Assembly (NCBI GenBank): GCA_902798915.1
Contig: CADBYM010000009.1
Span: 25,312 to 89,311, forward strand
Source: an uncultured Coriobacteriaceae bacterium
GTDB taxonomy: Bacteria > Actinomycetota > Coriobacteriia > Coriobacteriales > Atopobiaceae
Reading direction: 5' to 3'
DNA length: 64,000 nucleotides
Positions 45,180-54,372 of this stretch are shown in pieces. The number at the start of each line of letters is the position of its first letter. Within the stretch, counting starts at the first letter, position 1. The translations under genes and the position numbers were made by a program. The notes below the pieces were generated by a model. The model was given only the letters and a program-made list of their open reading frames with translations. It was not told the DNA's origin and searched no databases.

Positions 45180-45956
45180 CTACTGCAGAGAGCTTACGAA
45201 CCGCTGCACGGCGGCGCACGCCTCGTCGAGGTGCCGGTGATAGCAGTGGTCGTCGCCTTCGATTAGCGCGATCTGCGCGTTGGCATAGCGTGCTGCGGCG
45301 TCTATGGAGTCTTGAGCGGGGACGCCGTCGTCGTCCGTGCCGTGTACGAGCAGGACAGGTCCGGGGTAGCCGTCGATGGCCTCGTCCATGTGGAGGCGCT
45401 GGGCGACGCGGAAGTAGTCGCCGCTGTAGTAGGCTGGCTTTGTGCCGTTCTTTGTGAGCTTGGGATTGGTTGTGGGGACCCGGTCGGGGATGTGCGCGGG
45501 GTCGAAGCTCATGTCGAACAGGGTTCCGGTGCGTGCGGCGTTGACGATGACGATGGCGGGTGACATGGGGATGATGGCCCTGAGGTCGTCCGGGCGGAGC
45601 GCGCCCATGATCATGGTGAGGAGGCCGCCCTGGCTGTGCCCGCACAGATAGAGGTCGGTGACGAAGGGGAGCCCCTTGGCGTAGTCGATGACGTCGAGCA
45701 TGTTGTCGACCCATTTGAGAAGCGTGTGGCGCCCGAAGCTGCCCCCGCTCTTGCCGTGTCCGTACATCTCCACGCGCAGGGTCGCCACGCCTGCCTCGCG
45801 GAGCGCGGCCGCCACGGCGACGATGTGGGTCTCCTCCATATGGCCGGTCAGTCCATGCTGCACGATGCAGAGGGGGCAACGCTCGGGGTCGCCTTGGGGC
45901 ATCTCGAGCTTGGCGTGGATTTGGATCCCGTCAGCGTTGATAAAGAACTCTTGCAT
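45180..45956 (-). CDS. Alpha/beta hydrolase (serine esterase/S33-type)
   Basis: A 258-aa cytoplasmic hydrolase without signal peptide. The nucleophile elbow is GHSQGG, the oxyanion region QHGLTGHMEE, the acid is in LLVHGTDDDGVPAQDS and the histidine in GDDHCYHRH. It resembles cinnamoyl/feruloyl esterases and acyl-lipid hydrolases. The ATG at 45956 is preferred; the frame is open to 46154 but that part overlaps the neighbouring gene. It is followed, on the same strand upstream, by the metallophosphoesterase. Confidence 0.85.
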   Translation of the reverse strand: MQEFFINADGIQIHAKLEMPQGDPERCPLCIVQHGLTGHMEETHIVAVAAALREAGVATLRVEMYGHGKSGGSFGRHTLLKWVDNMLDVIDYAKGLPFVTDLYLCGHSQGGLLTMIMGALRPDDLRAIIPMSPAIVIVNAARTGTLFDMSFDPAHIPDRVPTTNPKLTKNGTKPAYYSGDYFRVAQRLHMDEAIDGYPGPVLLVHGTDDDGVPAQDSIDAAARYANAQIALIEGDDHCYHRHLDEACAAVQRFVSSLQ

Positions 45957-45988
45957 GGTGTGCTCCTTCGAATGTTGGATTTCCTTCG

Positions 45989-46786
45989 TCACGACTGCAC
46001 GTACACGACCTGCGTGGGATTGAAGAACCGGGGGGCCGGGGCCGTGTTGCTCAGGCCCGCCGAGACCACCTGACGGCCATCGTAGATCCCCTTGGTGAGC
46101 TTGGGCCAAATCCCTTGGCCCGGCGCGTACACCCCGTGGCCGAAGAGGCGCCACTGGCCGCCGTGGGCGTGCCCCGACAGGATGAGCTCGACCTCCTTGG
46201 GCACGAGACGGCGGTACTCGGGATGGTGCGAGAGGAGGAAGTGGTGGCCGGGCGCCGACGCGAACGACATGAGCCAGTCGTCGTCCGGCAGCTTCTCCAT
46301 CAAGAGCTCCGCTGCCGTCTTCATGATGTCCCTCACCCCGCCCCGCGCGGGGTATCTATGCGCTCCTCGTTCGTCCCCCGGGAGGTTGCTGAGCGCGCGC
46401 CTGTGGCGCATGACATGCCCGGAGGTCAGGCCGCCGATTGCGAGGCCGTCGTGCTCGACCCAGTCGTTGTCGAGCACGACGGCGCCCGTGGCGCGCATGG
46501 CGTCTAGGTCCTCCTCGTCGAGCATCCACTCGTGGTTGCCGAGGCTCACGAACGTGGGGGCGATGTCGGCGCACGCCCTGAGGAGCCCGAGCGCGTTGGG
46601 CTGGGCCACGAGTGGGGAGATGTCGTCCTCCGGCATCGTGCCATAGATGATGTCTCCCGTGACGCAGATGAGCTCGGGCCTGTGGCGCAGCAGGCTCCTC
46701 TCTACGGGATGGTAGTCCCTGTTGTGCAGGTCGGAGAGGTGCGCTAGGAACGGGGCGCCCGGAATGGTGTAGAAGGAGTCGACCAT
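45989..46786 (-). CDS. Calcineurin-like metallophosphoesterase
   Basis: A 265-aa phosphoesterase with the metal-binding motifs LAHLSDLHN, VTGDIIYG, LGNHEW, LLSHHP and SGHAHGG in order. It resembles the YkuE/YaeI group of membrane-associated enzymes but lacks their N-terminal helix. The ATG at 46786 follows GACGGGAGCC; an upstream in-frame ATG at 46828 has no ribosome site. The gap to the esterase gene is 32 bases, so they may be co-transcribed. Confidence 0.85.
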   Translation of the reverse strand: MVDSFYTIPGAPFLAHLSDLHNRDYHPVERSLLRHRPELICVTGDIIYGTMPEDDISPLVAQPNALGLLRACADIAPTFVSLGNHEWMLDEEDLDAMRATGAVVLDNDWVEHDGLAIGGLTSGHVMRHRRALSNLPGDERGAHRYPARGGVRDIMKTAAELLMEKLPDDDWLMSFASAPGHHFLLSHHPEYRRLVPKEVELILSGHAHGGQWRLFGHGVYAPGQGIWPKLTKGIYDGRQVVSAGLSNTAPAPRFFNPTQVVYVQS

Positions 46787-46910
46787 GGCGTGGCTCCCGT
46801 CATCTGAGATGTTGGCATTCGAGGGCATGATAGGCCATTGGGATGGCGGTTTTGTATGGGGACGCGCGGACGGCGTCGTGGGCGCCGGCGATGTCGGGCG
46901 GCTAGAGCAG

Positions 46911-47300
46911 GTCGTTCGCGTAGTGGGAGCAGATGTCGCACGCGATGAGGAACACGCATGAGAAGGATCGTGGTTCTGCTTAGCCCTGAAGCGGATTCGG
47001 GTACCAGGCTGCCAAGGTTAATGTGGGCGGGGTGCTGCCCATCGGGTGCTCGGCCCGGGTGGCATAAGTTGCCGGGCAACGTATGCCCCTTGGTTGGTGT
47101 AGAAGAGGTCAACGAGGCTCAACCCGTAGTCGGCGATTGCGGCGCCAATGCCGGAGTCGCTCACAATCGCCATGCTGATGTCAAAGTCGAACATGGTTCC
47201 CATGCAGATTCCCACCGCGCACAGGGCACAACTGCCTCGACGGTTGCCATGCGGTCGCTACTTCGTCCGTCCGGTCACTCCAACTGGTCGTGGCTTGATT
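46911..47300 (-). pseudogene. Remnant of a PAP2-family gene
   Basis: Two pieces match the intact PAP2 gene at 51402–52316 and its upstream region: 46911–46960 matches 51788–51838, and 47090–47300 matches 52133–52415. The intervening 280 bases, the catalytic residues and the start codon are lost. A fragment still encodes MFDFDISMAIVSDSGIGAAI and YGLSLVDLFY. The remainder of the 46787–47571 gap holds the promoter region of the methyltransferase gene. Confidence 0.75.
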
Positions 47301-47413
47301 CATTATGGGGTATACCACCGGGCTCTTTGTCCCACTATATGCCAATGCGTGATGACAGGCGTGGCAACACCCGGCACGGTCCCGCGGACAAACGCCCCCC
47401 GTTCCCACTGTCC

Positions 47414-47460
47414 TTGTTAGACAAATCTAACAATTAGAGATACCATAGGTTAACTCTATG
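47414..47460. promoter_or_regulatory. Operator-like palindromes upstream of the methyltransferase genes
   Basis: A perfect 8-bp inverted repeat TTGTTAGA-caaa-TCTAACAA (47414–47433) is followed by a near-palindrome CATAGGTTAACTCTATG (47444–47460). Both are AT-rich in a GC-rich setting and lie 110–160 bases before the first methyltransferase start, as expected for a regulator site. No regulator gene is adjacent. Confidence 0.5.
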
Positions 47461-47571
47461 TGACCAGAGCGAGGGGCTGCCGCGGACGAGGAGAAGAAGT
47501 CGTAGAGCGACAAGCGCCTAGAGGCCCTGCGGAGCGGGTGTTCCGTGGATCAACTCTTTGAAGGGAGAGCA

Positions 47572-48648
47572 ATGGACCTAAAGTTTGGTGACATTCAGGA
47601 GACCGCCCTCGTCACGCTGGCCATTCGAGCGAGCGAGACGGCGCGTCCCAACCCGCGCATCGTGGACGAGAAGGCGGCAGAGATAATCGCCGCGTTGGAC
47701 GTGGACGTGAGCAAGTACGACCCGTTCCTCTCGCACGAGGGGGTCGTCGCGCGCACCATCATGTTTGCCGATACGCTCCGGGGGCTCGTCGCCCAGCATC
47801 CCGATGCGCTCTGCATCAACTTGGGCTGTGGCTTCGACGACAAGTTCTCCCAAGTGGACAACGGGAAGATTGAGTGGTTTGACGTGGACCTGCCCGATCA
47901 GATCGTCGTGCGACGGAAGGTCTATGAGGACCGCCCGCGCTGCACCATGATGGACGGCGACGCACTCGACGGCACATGGACTGCGGCGTTGCCCCGCGAT
48001 CGCTCCGCGAACATCGTCGTGATGGAAGGCGTGCTGGAGTACTTCACCAAAGAGCAAACGGCCACCTGCCTACATATGCTCTGCGACTGCTTCAAACACG
48101 GCTATCTGGTGGCCGAGATGAACTCCATGCTCATGGTCAAGCACTCCAAGCAGCACGACGCCATAAAGAACACCAATGCCACCTTCAAGTGGGGCACCGA
48201 TAGCGCTGCGGAGTTCGTGGAGCTCGAGCCACGCCTCACGCTGCTCTCCGAGCGCAGCTACAATGAGGAGATGCGCAAGCACACCCTGCGCGGTAGACTC
48301 TTCGCAGCGACGCTCGGAAAGAACATCAACACCGAATCGCCGTGTTCTCGTGGTGACGACGCTGGTTCTTGCTCTGGCCAACCGGTCGAAAGGAGACCGC
48401 CATGCTTGTCTATGTCTCGCGCTACTTCAACGTTATCGCTCCTGTTCTGCGCCGAGCCATCCGTAGGCGCTACGGCTACGAGCTGGCTGCAAAGGCCTAT
48501 AACGACGCTCGCCCTATATACCGACAGATGCTCGCTGACTTTCCCTCCATCGGCGCGGACAACCCCATGGCCGACAACGCCTATGAGGCGCTCGTGTTCT
48601 TTGCGATGTACCGGGCGCCCGATGGGGGGCTCACGCCCGACATGCTGA
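47572..48648 (+). CDS. LCMT-type class I SAM methyltransferase, frameshifted at the C-terminus
   Basis: A methyltransferase of the leucine-carboxyl-methyltransferase/PKS-associated type: ETALVTLAIRASETARPNPRI, the SAM motif INLGCGFDDK, WFDVDLPDQI and VVMEGVLEYF. The domain is complete to LFAATLGKNIN, after which the expected ending appears in another frame (RIAVFSW and stop at 48354–48356). Loss of one base near 48331 explains this. As written, the frame runs on about 98 residues into the next gene. The start at 47572 follows GAAGGGAG. The substrate is unknown. Confidence 0.72.
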   Translation: MDLKFGDIQETALVTLAIRASETARPNPRIVDEKAAEIIAALDVDVSKYDPFLSHEGVVARTIMFADTLRGLVAQHPDALCINLGCGFDDKFSQVDNGKIEWFDVDLPDQIVVRRKVYEDRPRCTMMDGDALDGTWTAALPRDRSANIVVMEGVLEYFTKEQTATCLHMLCDCFKHGYLVAEMNSMLMVKHSKQHDAIKNTNATFKWGTDSAAEFVELEPRLTLLSERSYNEEMRKHTLRGRLFAATLGKNINTESPCSRGDDAGSCSGQPVERRPPCLSMSRATSTLSLLFCAEPSVGATATSWLQRPITTLALYTDRCSLTFPPSARTTPWPTTPMRRSCSLRCTGRPMGGSRPTC

Positions 48649-49733
48649 GTGCGGTGGTGGGCGACCTCTTTGAGCTGCCCGTGGTAAAGGGTGCCGTCGG
48701 CCTCTCTGTGAACCTCAACCGCGCTGCCGACATGCGCCGCATGAACGAGTCGTTGCGATCCCATGCCCGCTGGGTAGACGAGCATCCCGACGAGGCTCCG
48801 TTTACCTGGGACTTCAACTTTGGCAATAGCAGGGGTGACACGCGCGTCTGCTATCACTTCACCCGCTGTCCTCTCAACGACTTCTGCCGCGAGCAGGACC
48901 TTATGGACGTGCTTCCCGTCATGTGCGAGATAGACCACACCACGGCGCGCCTCGCGCACGGGCGACTCACGCGCGAGCACACCCTGGCGCAGGGAGGCGC
49001 GGTCTGTGACTATCTCATCGAGGGCGACGAGTGTGCGCATGGGGGAGAGATGGTCACACGAAAGGATTCGATTCGAGGGGCCTACAAGGCGCTGGGCGAT
49101 TCGGCGACGGTCTATGACGCCATGATGACCTGTGGCACACCGCTCGGCGTGGCCATGAGCTGGGCTGTCTGGCTCATCGGGCCCAAAGAGAATGCCGCCT
49201 ACCTTCAGGCGGCGATGGCGGGCGTGCCCGAGGGCTTCTCGGGGAGCCTGCTCGAGGTGCCCGTGGGTACTGGCGTGCTCACGATGCCGCTTTACCAGAC
49301 GCTGCCGGATGCGCGGGTGACCTGCCTCGACTATTCTTCCGACATGATGGCGGCTGCCCAGACGCGCGCGGAGCACGACGGCCTTTCCAACGTGAGATTC
49401 GCGCAAGGGGACGTCGGGGCGCTGCCCTTCGATGACGAGAGCTTCGACATCGTGATGTCGCTCAACGGCTTCCACGCCTTCCCCGACAAAGAGGCAGCCT
49501 ACGCGGAGACCTTCCGTGTGCTCAAACGTGGGGGAACCTTCTGCGGCTGCTTCTACGTGCAGGGCGAGGTGGCTCTCACCGATGCATGGATACGGCGCTT
49601 CCACGAGCCGCGCGGCTTCTTCACGCCGCCCTACGAGACGGCGGCGAGCCTGGAGGAGCGTCTGCGTGGCATGTATGCGCAGGTGCACGTCGAGACGCAC
49701 AAGGCCATGGCGTGCTTTGTCTGCGTGAAGTAG
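48402..49733 (+). CDS. ATC-hydrolase-like domain fused to SAM methyltransferase
   Basis: A 443-aa protein. Residues 1–225 resemble the L-2-amino-thiazoline-4-carboxylate hydrolase family (YHFTRCPLNDFCREQ, MCEIDHTTARLAHGRLTREHTLAQGG). Residues from about 280 are a methyltransferase of the Methyltransf_11 type with LLEVPVGTGVL, LDYSSDMMAAAQ, GALPFDDESFDIV and LKRGG. AAAGGAG precedes the ATG at 48402. It starts 46 bases after the restored end of the previous methyltransferase. The combination suggests tailoring or detoxification of a sulfur-containing small molecule; that is inference. Confidence 0.78.
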   Translation: MLVYVSRYFNVIAPVLRRAIRRRYGYELAAKAYNDARPIYRQMLADFPSIGADNPMADNAYEALVFFAMYRAPDGGLTPDMLSAVVGDLFELPVVKGAVGLSVNLNRAADMRRMNESLRSHARWVDEHPDEAPFTWDFNFGNSRGDTRVCYHFTRCPLNDFCREQDLMDVLPVMCEIDHTTARLAHGRLTREHTLAQGGAVCDYLIEGDECAHGGEMVTRKDSIRGAYKALGDSATVYDAMMTCGTPLGVAMSWAVWLIGPKENAAYLQAAMAGVPEGFSGSLLEVPVGTGVLTMPLYQTLPDARVTCLDYSSDMMAAAQTRAEHDGLSNVRFAQGDVGALPFDDESFDIVMSLNGFHAFPDKEAAYAETFRVLKRGGTFCGCFYVQGEVALTDAWIRRFHEPRGFFTPPYETAASLEERLRGMYAQVHVETHKAMACFVCVK

Positions 49734-49807
49734 GGACGGTGGGGACGGGCATGCGGCCTGGCGCCGACAATTTGGCCAGGTGACTTCGAACAAGGGGGAG
49801 GAAGACT

Positions 49808-51301
49808 ATGTCACGCAGGGCATCGCAGTTCCAGAAGAGGGTCATGTCGTTGGGATACCGTGGCAAGGAGGTCTTCAAGCCGCTCAACACCGGCTGGATC
49901 GATGGACATGTGGCCTGCGTTCGCGAGTGGATCGCCAACATCTTTTTCTACACCAAGGATGGCACCACCATCATGATCGACGCCGGCTACAGCTACGAGC
50001 GCTTGGGCGAGAAGATGGCCTGGCTCGGCATAGACCCTGCGAGCATCGCCCACGTGCTCATCACCCACCAGGACACCGACCATGTCGGTGCCCTCGAGCG
50101 TGACGGGTGCCACCTGCTGGACGCCGCCACGCTCTACGTCGGCCGCATCGAGAATCGCTACCTCACGGGCGAGGCCAGGCGCAAGGTACTATTCGGGTTG
50201 TACGTGCTTCCGCAAGTCACGATCGACAACGAGAAGTTCCTGCTCGACGACGGAGACGTCTTTTGGATCGAGAACATCAAGGTGGAGGCCATCCTCGTGC
50301 CTGGCCACACCTGGGGACATGTGGTCTATCTGGTGGATGACGCATACCTCTTCACGGGAGACACCATCTGGCTTGGCCCGGACGGCGGGTACAGCTTCAT
50401 CAACGGCCTCGCGGAGGACAACAAGCTGGCCGTGAGGTCGCTCGCCCGTCTCGAGGGGCTGCTGCGAGAGCGGGGCATCGCGCCAAAGGTGATCACCGGG
50501 CACACGGGTTGGTCAGAGGACCTGAGCTTCGTCTTCTCTCACACCGACGAGGTTTGCATTGGCTTCAGGCGGCAGAAGCCGCATGACCCCAGCGCCCCTT
50601 ACGACGGTTACGACGAGAGCGGCGACACCGAGTGGCACGCGCGGGAGGAGAGGCTCGCTGCGGTGGTGCCCGTGTCCGGCGCTCAGGCCGAGGCGGAGAG
50701 GGCGCGTGGCTTCTGGAACCGCATGGCCCCACTGTACGATGTGGCCATGGGTGGGGGAGACGCGGGCCTTGGGGAGGCCGTCGGCTACGTGGCGTCCTTC
50801 GTGGGGCCGCACGACGTGGTGCTCGACGCAGCCTGCGGCACGGGAGCCTTCGCCTGTGGCGTGGCGCCTCGGGCGGGCTTCGTCGCTGCGTGCGACCTCT
50901 CGCCAAAGATGGTCGCGCAGACGCGGCGCAAGGTGCGGAGCCTAGGACTCGGGAACGTCGCCTGTGGCACGGGCGACCTCTGCGCACTCGACTTCTCCGA
51001 CGGGAGCTTCGATGTGGCCATAGCGGGAAATGTGCTGCACCTGCTGGCGGAACCTGGGCAGGCCGTGGCGGAGCTCCGGCGCGTCACGCGGCCAGGTGGC
51101 ACTATCGTCATCCCCAACTACATGAACGAGGAAGACACCGACCGGCGCTTCCTCAAGCTTGCAGGGGCTGTGGGCTTTTCGGTGCACAGCGAGTGGAGTA
51201 CCCCAGCATTCCTAGAGTTTCTCGCGTCTTGCGGCCTCACGGTGATCGAGTGCCGCAACTTTGAGGCAAAGCAGCCGCTTTGCGTGGCCATCTGCCGGTA
51301 G
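49808..51301 (+). CDS. Metallo-beta-lactamase-fold hydrolase fused to SAM methyltransferase
   Basis: A 497-aa two-domain protein. Residues 1–255 are a metallo-beta-lactamase fold with the metal motif THQDTDHVG, the later histidine in VPGHTWGH and the bridging Asp in LFTGDTIW. Residues about 300–497 are a SAM methyltransferase (FWNRMAPLYD, VLDAACGTGAFACGV, CDLSPKM, FDVAIAGNVLHLL, TRPGGTIVIPNY). The start follows GGGGGAGG. It is the third methyltransferase in a row and probably acts on the same unknown substrate as its neighbours. Confidence 0.85.
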   Translation: MSRRASQFQKRVMSLGYRGKEVFKPLNTGWIDGHVACVREWIANIFFYTKDGTTIMIDAGYSYERLGEKMAWLGIDPASIAHVLITHQDTDHVGALERDGCHLLDAATLYVGRIENRYLTGEARRKVLFGLYVLPQVTIDNEKFLLDDGDVFWIENIKVEAILVPGHTWGHVVYLVDDAYLFTGDTIWLGPDGGYSFINGLAEDNKLAVRSLARLEGLLRERGIAPKVITGHTGWSEDLSFVFSHTDEVCIGFRRQKPHDPSAPYDGYDESGDTEWHAREERLAAVVPVSGAQAEAERARGFWNRMAPLYDVAMGGGDAGLGEAVGYVASFVGPHDVVLDAACGTGAFACGVAPRAGFVAACDLSPKMVAQTRRKVRSLGLGNVACGTGDLCALDFSDGSFDVAIAGNVLHLLAEPGQAVAELRRVTRPGGTIVIPNYMNEEDTDRRFLKLAGAVGFSVHSEWSTPAFLEFLASCGLTVIECRNFEAKQPLCVAICR

Positions 51302-51375
51302 GTCGCATCGCGCCATCGCCACAGGGGCTCCACCATAGACACAGGCTGGTGGATTGGTCGTCAGGCGTCCCCCTC

Positions 51376-51400
51376 GTGTGACGACAGGGACGGAGAGCGT
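51376..51400. repeat. Dispersed GTGACRACGGGGACGGA motif, copy 2
   Basis: An intergenic copy (GTGACGACAGGGACGGA) directly downstream of the PAP2 gene on its - strand. It is similar to those at 36329 and 63463. Confidence 0.45.
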
Positions 51401-51401
51401 T

Positions 51402-52316
51402 TCACTCGCTGACACGCGACTCCCCACCCGTCACGTAAGGCCCAAGAAACGCCGAGAAGAACAGCCGGAGCAGACACGTGGTCAAGAGCACGCCGAGGCA
51501 CACGTCGCTCAGGAAGTGCCCGCCCATCTGGATGCGGTTGTAGGCCATGACGGCGACGTAGGCGCAGGCTATGGTGATGCTCGCCCGGTCAGGCGCCTCG
51601 GAACGGTGCCTCACGGCACTGACGATGATGGGCAGGTTGAGCATCAGCGTCGCGAGCATCATGTGGTTGGACGGGCAGCTTCCCACGGCGTCGCTCGGCC
51701 CGTCGGTATAGGGTGCCAGCTGCCACCATGCCCTGAACTCGGCGGCGGGGTCGTCCAGGGTGGCCAGGTAGCGCGGCCGCGGCCTCGAGAAGAGCGGCTT
51801 GAGCAGGTCGTTTGCGTACTGGGAGCAGATGCCGCAGGCGATGAGGAACACGCCCGTCGCGATAAGCCTGTCGGGGTCCTTGTCCTCGAGACGCCTTGCG
51901 AATACGAGAGGTATGGCTGTGACCACAATCGCCGAGGGGACAAGCGATGCGAACGCCAGCAGTGGCGACGACTCGCCTCCCACGTAGCCCATCATGGCGC
52001 GCACGTTCCAGCCCACGTCGTTGGCGTAGAAGATGAACGGCATGGACATGCCTATTCCCAGCGCCACCCTGCCCAAGAGCTCGTAGCGCTCGCCCTTCTT
52101 CCTGAGCCCGACGAACAGGCAGGTGCCGGCGAAGGCGTAGAAGAGGTCAACGAGGCTCAACCCGTAGTCGGCGATTGCGGCGCCAATGCCGGAGTCGCTC
52201 ATGAGTGCCATGCTGATGTCAAAGTCGAACATGGTCCCCACGCAGATTCCCACTGCACACAGGGCGCAGACGCACAGGTACAGGATTCGCAGGCGGTCTG
52301 CTGACTCTTTGGGCAT
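51402..52316 (-). CDS. PAP2-family phosphatase, integral membrane
   Basis: A 304-aa polytopic membrane protein with the three PAP2 motifs: KPLFSRPRPR, the PSNHM variant of PSGH, and GGHFLSDVCLG with its histidine. About eight hydrophobic helices are visible. It probably dephosphorylates lipid phosphates or undecaprenyl diphosphate at the outer face. The ATG at 52316 follows AGGTGAGGAC; the frame is open to 52400. A decayed partial copy of this gene lies 5 kb upstream (46911–47300), on the other side of the methyltransferase genes. Confidence 0.85.
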   Translation of the reverse strand: MPKESADRLRILYLCVCALCAVGICVGTMFDFDISMALMSDSGIGAAIADYGLSLVDLFYAFAGTCLFVGLRKKGERYELLGRVALGIGMSMPFIFYANDVGWNVRAMMGYVGGESSPLLAFASLVPSAIVVTAIPLVFARRLEDKDPDRLIATGVFLIACGICSQYANDLLKPLFSRPRPRYLATLDDPAAEFRAWWQLAPYTDGPSDAVGSCPSNHMMLATLMLNLPIIVSAVRHRSEAPDRASITIACAYVAVMAYNRIQMGGHFLSDVCLGVLLTTCLLRLFFSAFLGPYVTGGESRVSE

Positions 52317-52494
52317 GTCCTCACCTCGCTTGTCGTGGGCGGCAGGACCAGGGCCGCTTCGACGGTTGCCATACGACCGCCACTTCGTCCGTCCTGACAC
52401 TTCAACCAGTTGTGACCTAATCTATTCTAGGCATATCGCCTGCTCTTTGTCCTGCCATGTGGCGTTGTCTCGTTTGCGTATGAGGACATCATGC

Positions 52495-52911
52495 TCACAT
52501 TTCTGCCCGGCGCAGTACACGCCAGCGGTTCTTGATGGTTTCGAGAAAGATCGTGCGCTCTTGCGAGTCGCAGACTTCAGGTCCCGTCAGGCGCCACGCG
52601 TTCACGTATTCGCCCGAGAGGTCGTCGCGTAGAGGCTCACGAAGGACTCCGTCGGTAGGTTTGGTGCGATAGACATGCACAAGTACGTCGCCCTCCCGCT
52701 CAATGAGGCCCGGGTCGGTGATGAAGGAGGTGCGCTCGCTCAAAAACACGCAGATCTGGCGATCAAGGCTCTCGTTGCTTCCGTAACGCACGTGGAGCAC
52801 GCAGAGCATTCCCGCAGCGCCGACCCAGGCCGGTCGGTGGGGCATCATCGCACTTGCGGGTGCCTGGATGTATGTTGCGGGGAAGATATGTCTGAGCGTT
52901 ACTCTGGGCAT
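52495..52911 (-). CDS. Hypothetical protein
   Basis: A 138-aa basic protein that matches no family I recognise. It has a hydrophobic/aromatic opening (PRVTLRHIFPATYIQ), a central RQICVFLSERTSF and a C-terminal YVNAWRLTGPEVCDSQERT. No membrane helix or signal peptide is evident. The ATG at 52911 follows GAGGTGAGC; the frame is open to 52980 without a better site. It is divergent from the esterase gene and convergent with nothing. Function unknown. Confidence 0.5.
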   Translation of the reverse strand: MPRVTLRHIFPATYIQAPASAMMPHRPAWVGAAGMLCVLHVRYGSNESLDRQICVFLSERTSFITDPGLIEREGDVLVHVYRTKPTDGVLREPLRDDLSGEYVNAWRLTGPEVCDSQERTIFLETIKNRWRVLRRAEM

Positions 52912-53109
52912 GCTGCTCACCTCTTGCGCTGCGGAGGATGGCCCTGTGCCGCACTTGCGGGTCATGTAGTTGGCGTTCAACCATGTGAGTATGGCATATC
53001 ATTTGAGGTCGATGCCATGCAGCATGTCTAGGGCAGGCTAGCATGGAAGGTACATTGCCGCGCGGATGGTGGTCCGCTCTACAAAAGACCCCACAAAGAG
53101 GAGGATCCC

Positions 53110-54171
53110 ATGCGTAAGCAAACTATTCTTTCCTGCGTGTCGAGTGTCATGCTCGGTCTCGCGCTCGTCGCGTGCGGCCAGCAGGCGGTTACCAATCCTC
53201 AGGAGGAGACTGCGCAGGTCGAGAGCGTGCCTGATGCAGGCAGCGAGGTGCCCGCGGACGTCGCGTCTTCCGGCGAGCAGGAATCGGAGCAGGCCACGGC
53301 AAGCGCTATCGGTAGCGTCTCGAACGCGTTCGCCGCAGACGAGGACGCCCTTGTCTCCACCTACGCCAGCCGCTTCTCGCAGGAGACCTACGACGATCCC
53401 GAAACCGGTCTTTCGGTAACCTACAACCTCTTTTTGCCCGAGGGCTACGACGCCTCGCAGAGCTATCCCATGGTCGTGTTCATCGCCGACTCGAGTTGTG
53501 CCAAGGGCGACCCCATGCAGTCGCTCACCCAAGGGCTCGGCGCCCTCGTGTGGGCAAGCGACGAGTGGCAGGCGGTGCACCCGACCATCGTGTGCGTGCC
53601 GACCTACGCCGAGACCATCCTCGACGACCACAACGGCTACGTCACGACCGATTACGTGGAGCTCACCGCGCGTCTGATAGACTCCATGAAGGCGAGCTAT
53701 GCCGTTGACGCCAGCCGAATCTACGGAACGGGTCAGTCCATGGGCTGCATGACCACGCTCATCCTCGCTTCGGAGCACCCCGACCTCTATGCAGGATGCA
53801 TGTTCGTCGACGGACAGTGGGACGTCTCGACCTTGCGGGGGCTCGAAGGCCAGCGATTCGTCTACTTCGCGGCCGAAGACGACGAGCGTGCCTTCACCGG
53901 TATGGGCGAGGTTATGGGGATGTTCGAGCAAGACGGCGTGCCGTTTGCCTCTGCCCAGTGGAATGGCAACTGGTCTTTTGACGAGCTGTCGCAGGCGGCG
54001 ATCGAGCTGTTCTCCCAGGGAGGGGACGCGAACTTCGTGACCTGGGCTACGGGAACCATCGCTGCGGGCGAGGGTGGCGGCCGGGGCGGTATGGGAGGCG
54101 CCTCCTACCATATGGCATCCTTCGACTACGCCTACCGCTGCGTCGCCGCCATGGAGTGGCTGTTCCAGTAG
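53110..54171 (+). CDS. Lipoprotein alpha/beta-hydrolase (esterase/peptidase-like)
   Basis: A 353-aa lipoprotein: signal peptide with lipobox LALVAC (Cys22), an acidic Ser/Glu-rich linker to about residue 80, then an esterase domain with FLPEGYDASQSYPMVVFI, nucleophile GTGQSMGCM and a Gly-rich C-terminal segment (GEGGGRGGMGGAS). It resembles the prolyl-oligopeptidase-like PHB-depolymerase/esterase D group. It probably acts on an extracellular ester or peptide. AAAGAGGAGG precedes the ATG. It stands alone. Confidence 0.82.
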   Translation: MRKQTILSCVSSVMLGLALVACGQQAVTNPQEETAQVESVPDAGSEVPADVASSGEQESEQATASAIGSVSNAFAADEDALVSTYASRFSQETYDDPETGLSVTYNLFLPEGYDASQSYPMVVFIADSSCAKGDPMQSLTQGLGALVWASDEWQAVHPTIVCVPTYAETILDDHNGYVTTDYVELTARLIDSMKASYAVDASRIYGTGQSMGCMTTLILASEHPDLYAGCMFVDGQWDVSTLRGLEGQRFVYFAAEDDERAFTGMGEVMGMFEQDGVPFASAQWNGNWSFDELSQAAIELFSQGGDANFVTWATGTIAAGEGGGRGGMGGASYHMASFDYAYRCVAAMEWLFQ

Positions 54172-54372
54172 CGCTTGCTCATGGGGGCCGGACGGCCTGC
54201 CGCAGCTCTTATGATGTGAGCTCTTTGAGGTCGTTGGCTCGTATGGCATGGGCACGCAAGGCGGCCGGGCAGTCGGCTTCCTAACATGTATGAATGAGAC
54301 CGGTGCGGCTGCGTGGCGCTTGCAGTCACCATCGCGAGGGCATCCAGAGCGACGTGGCCGATGCGGCCTGCA

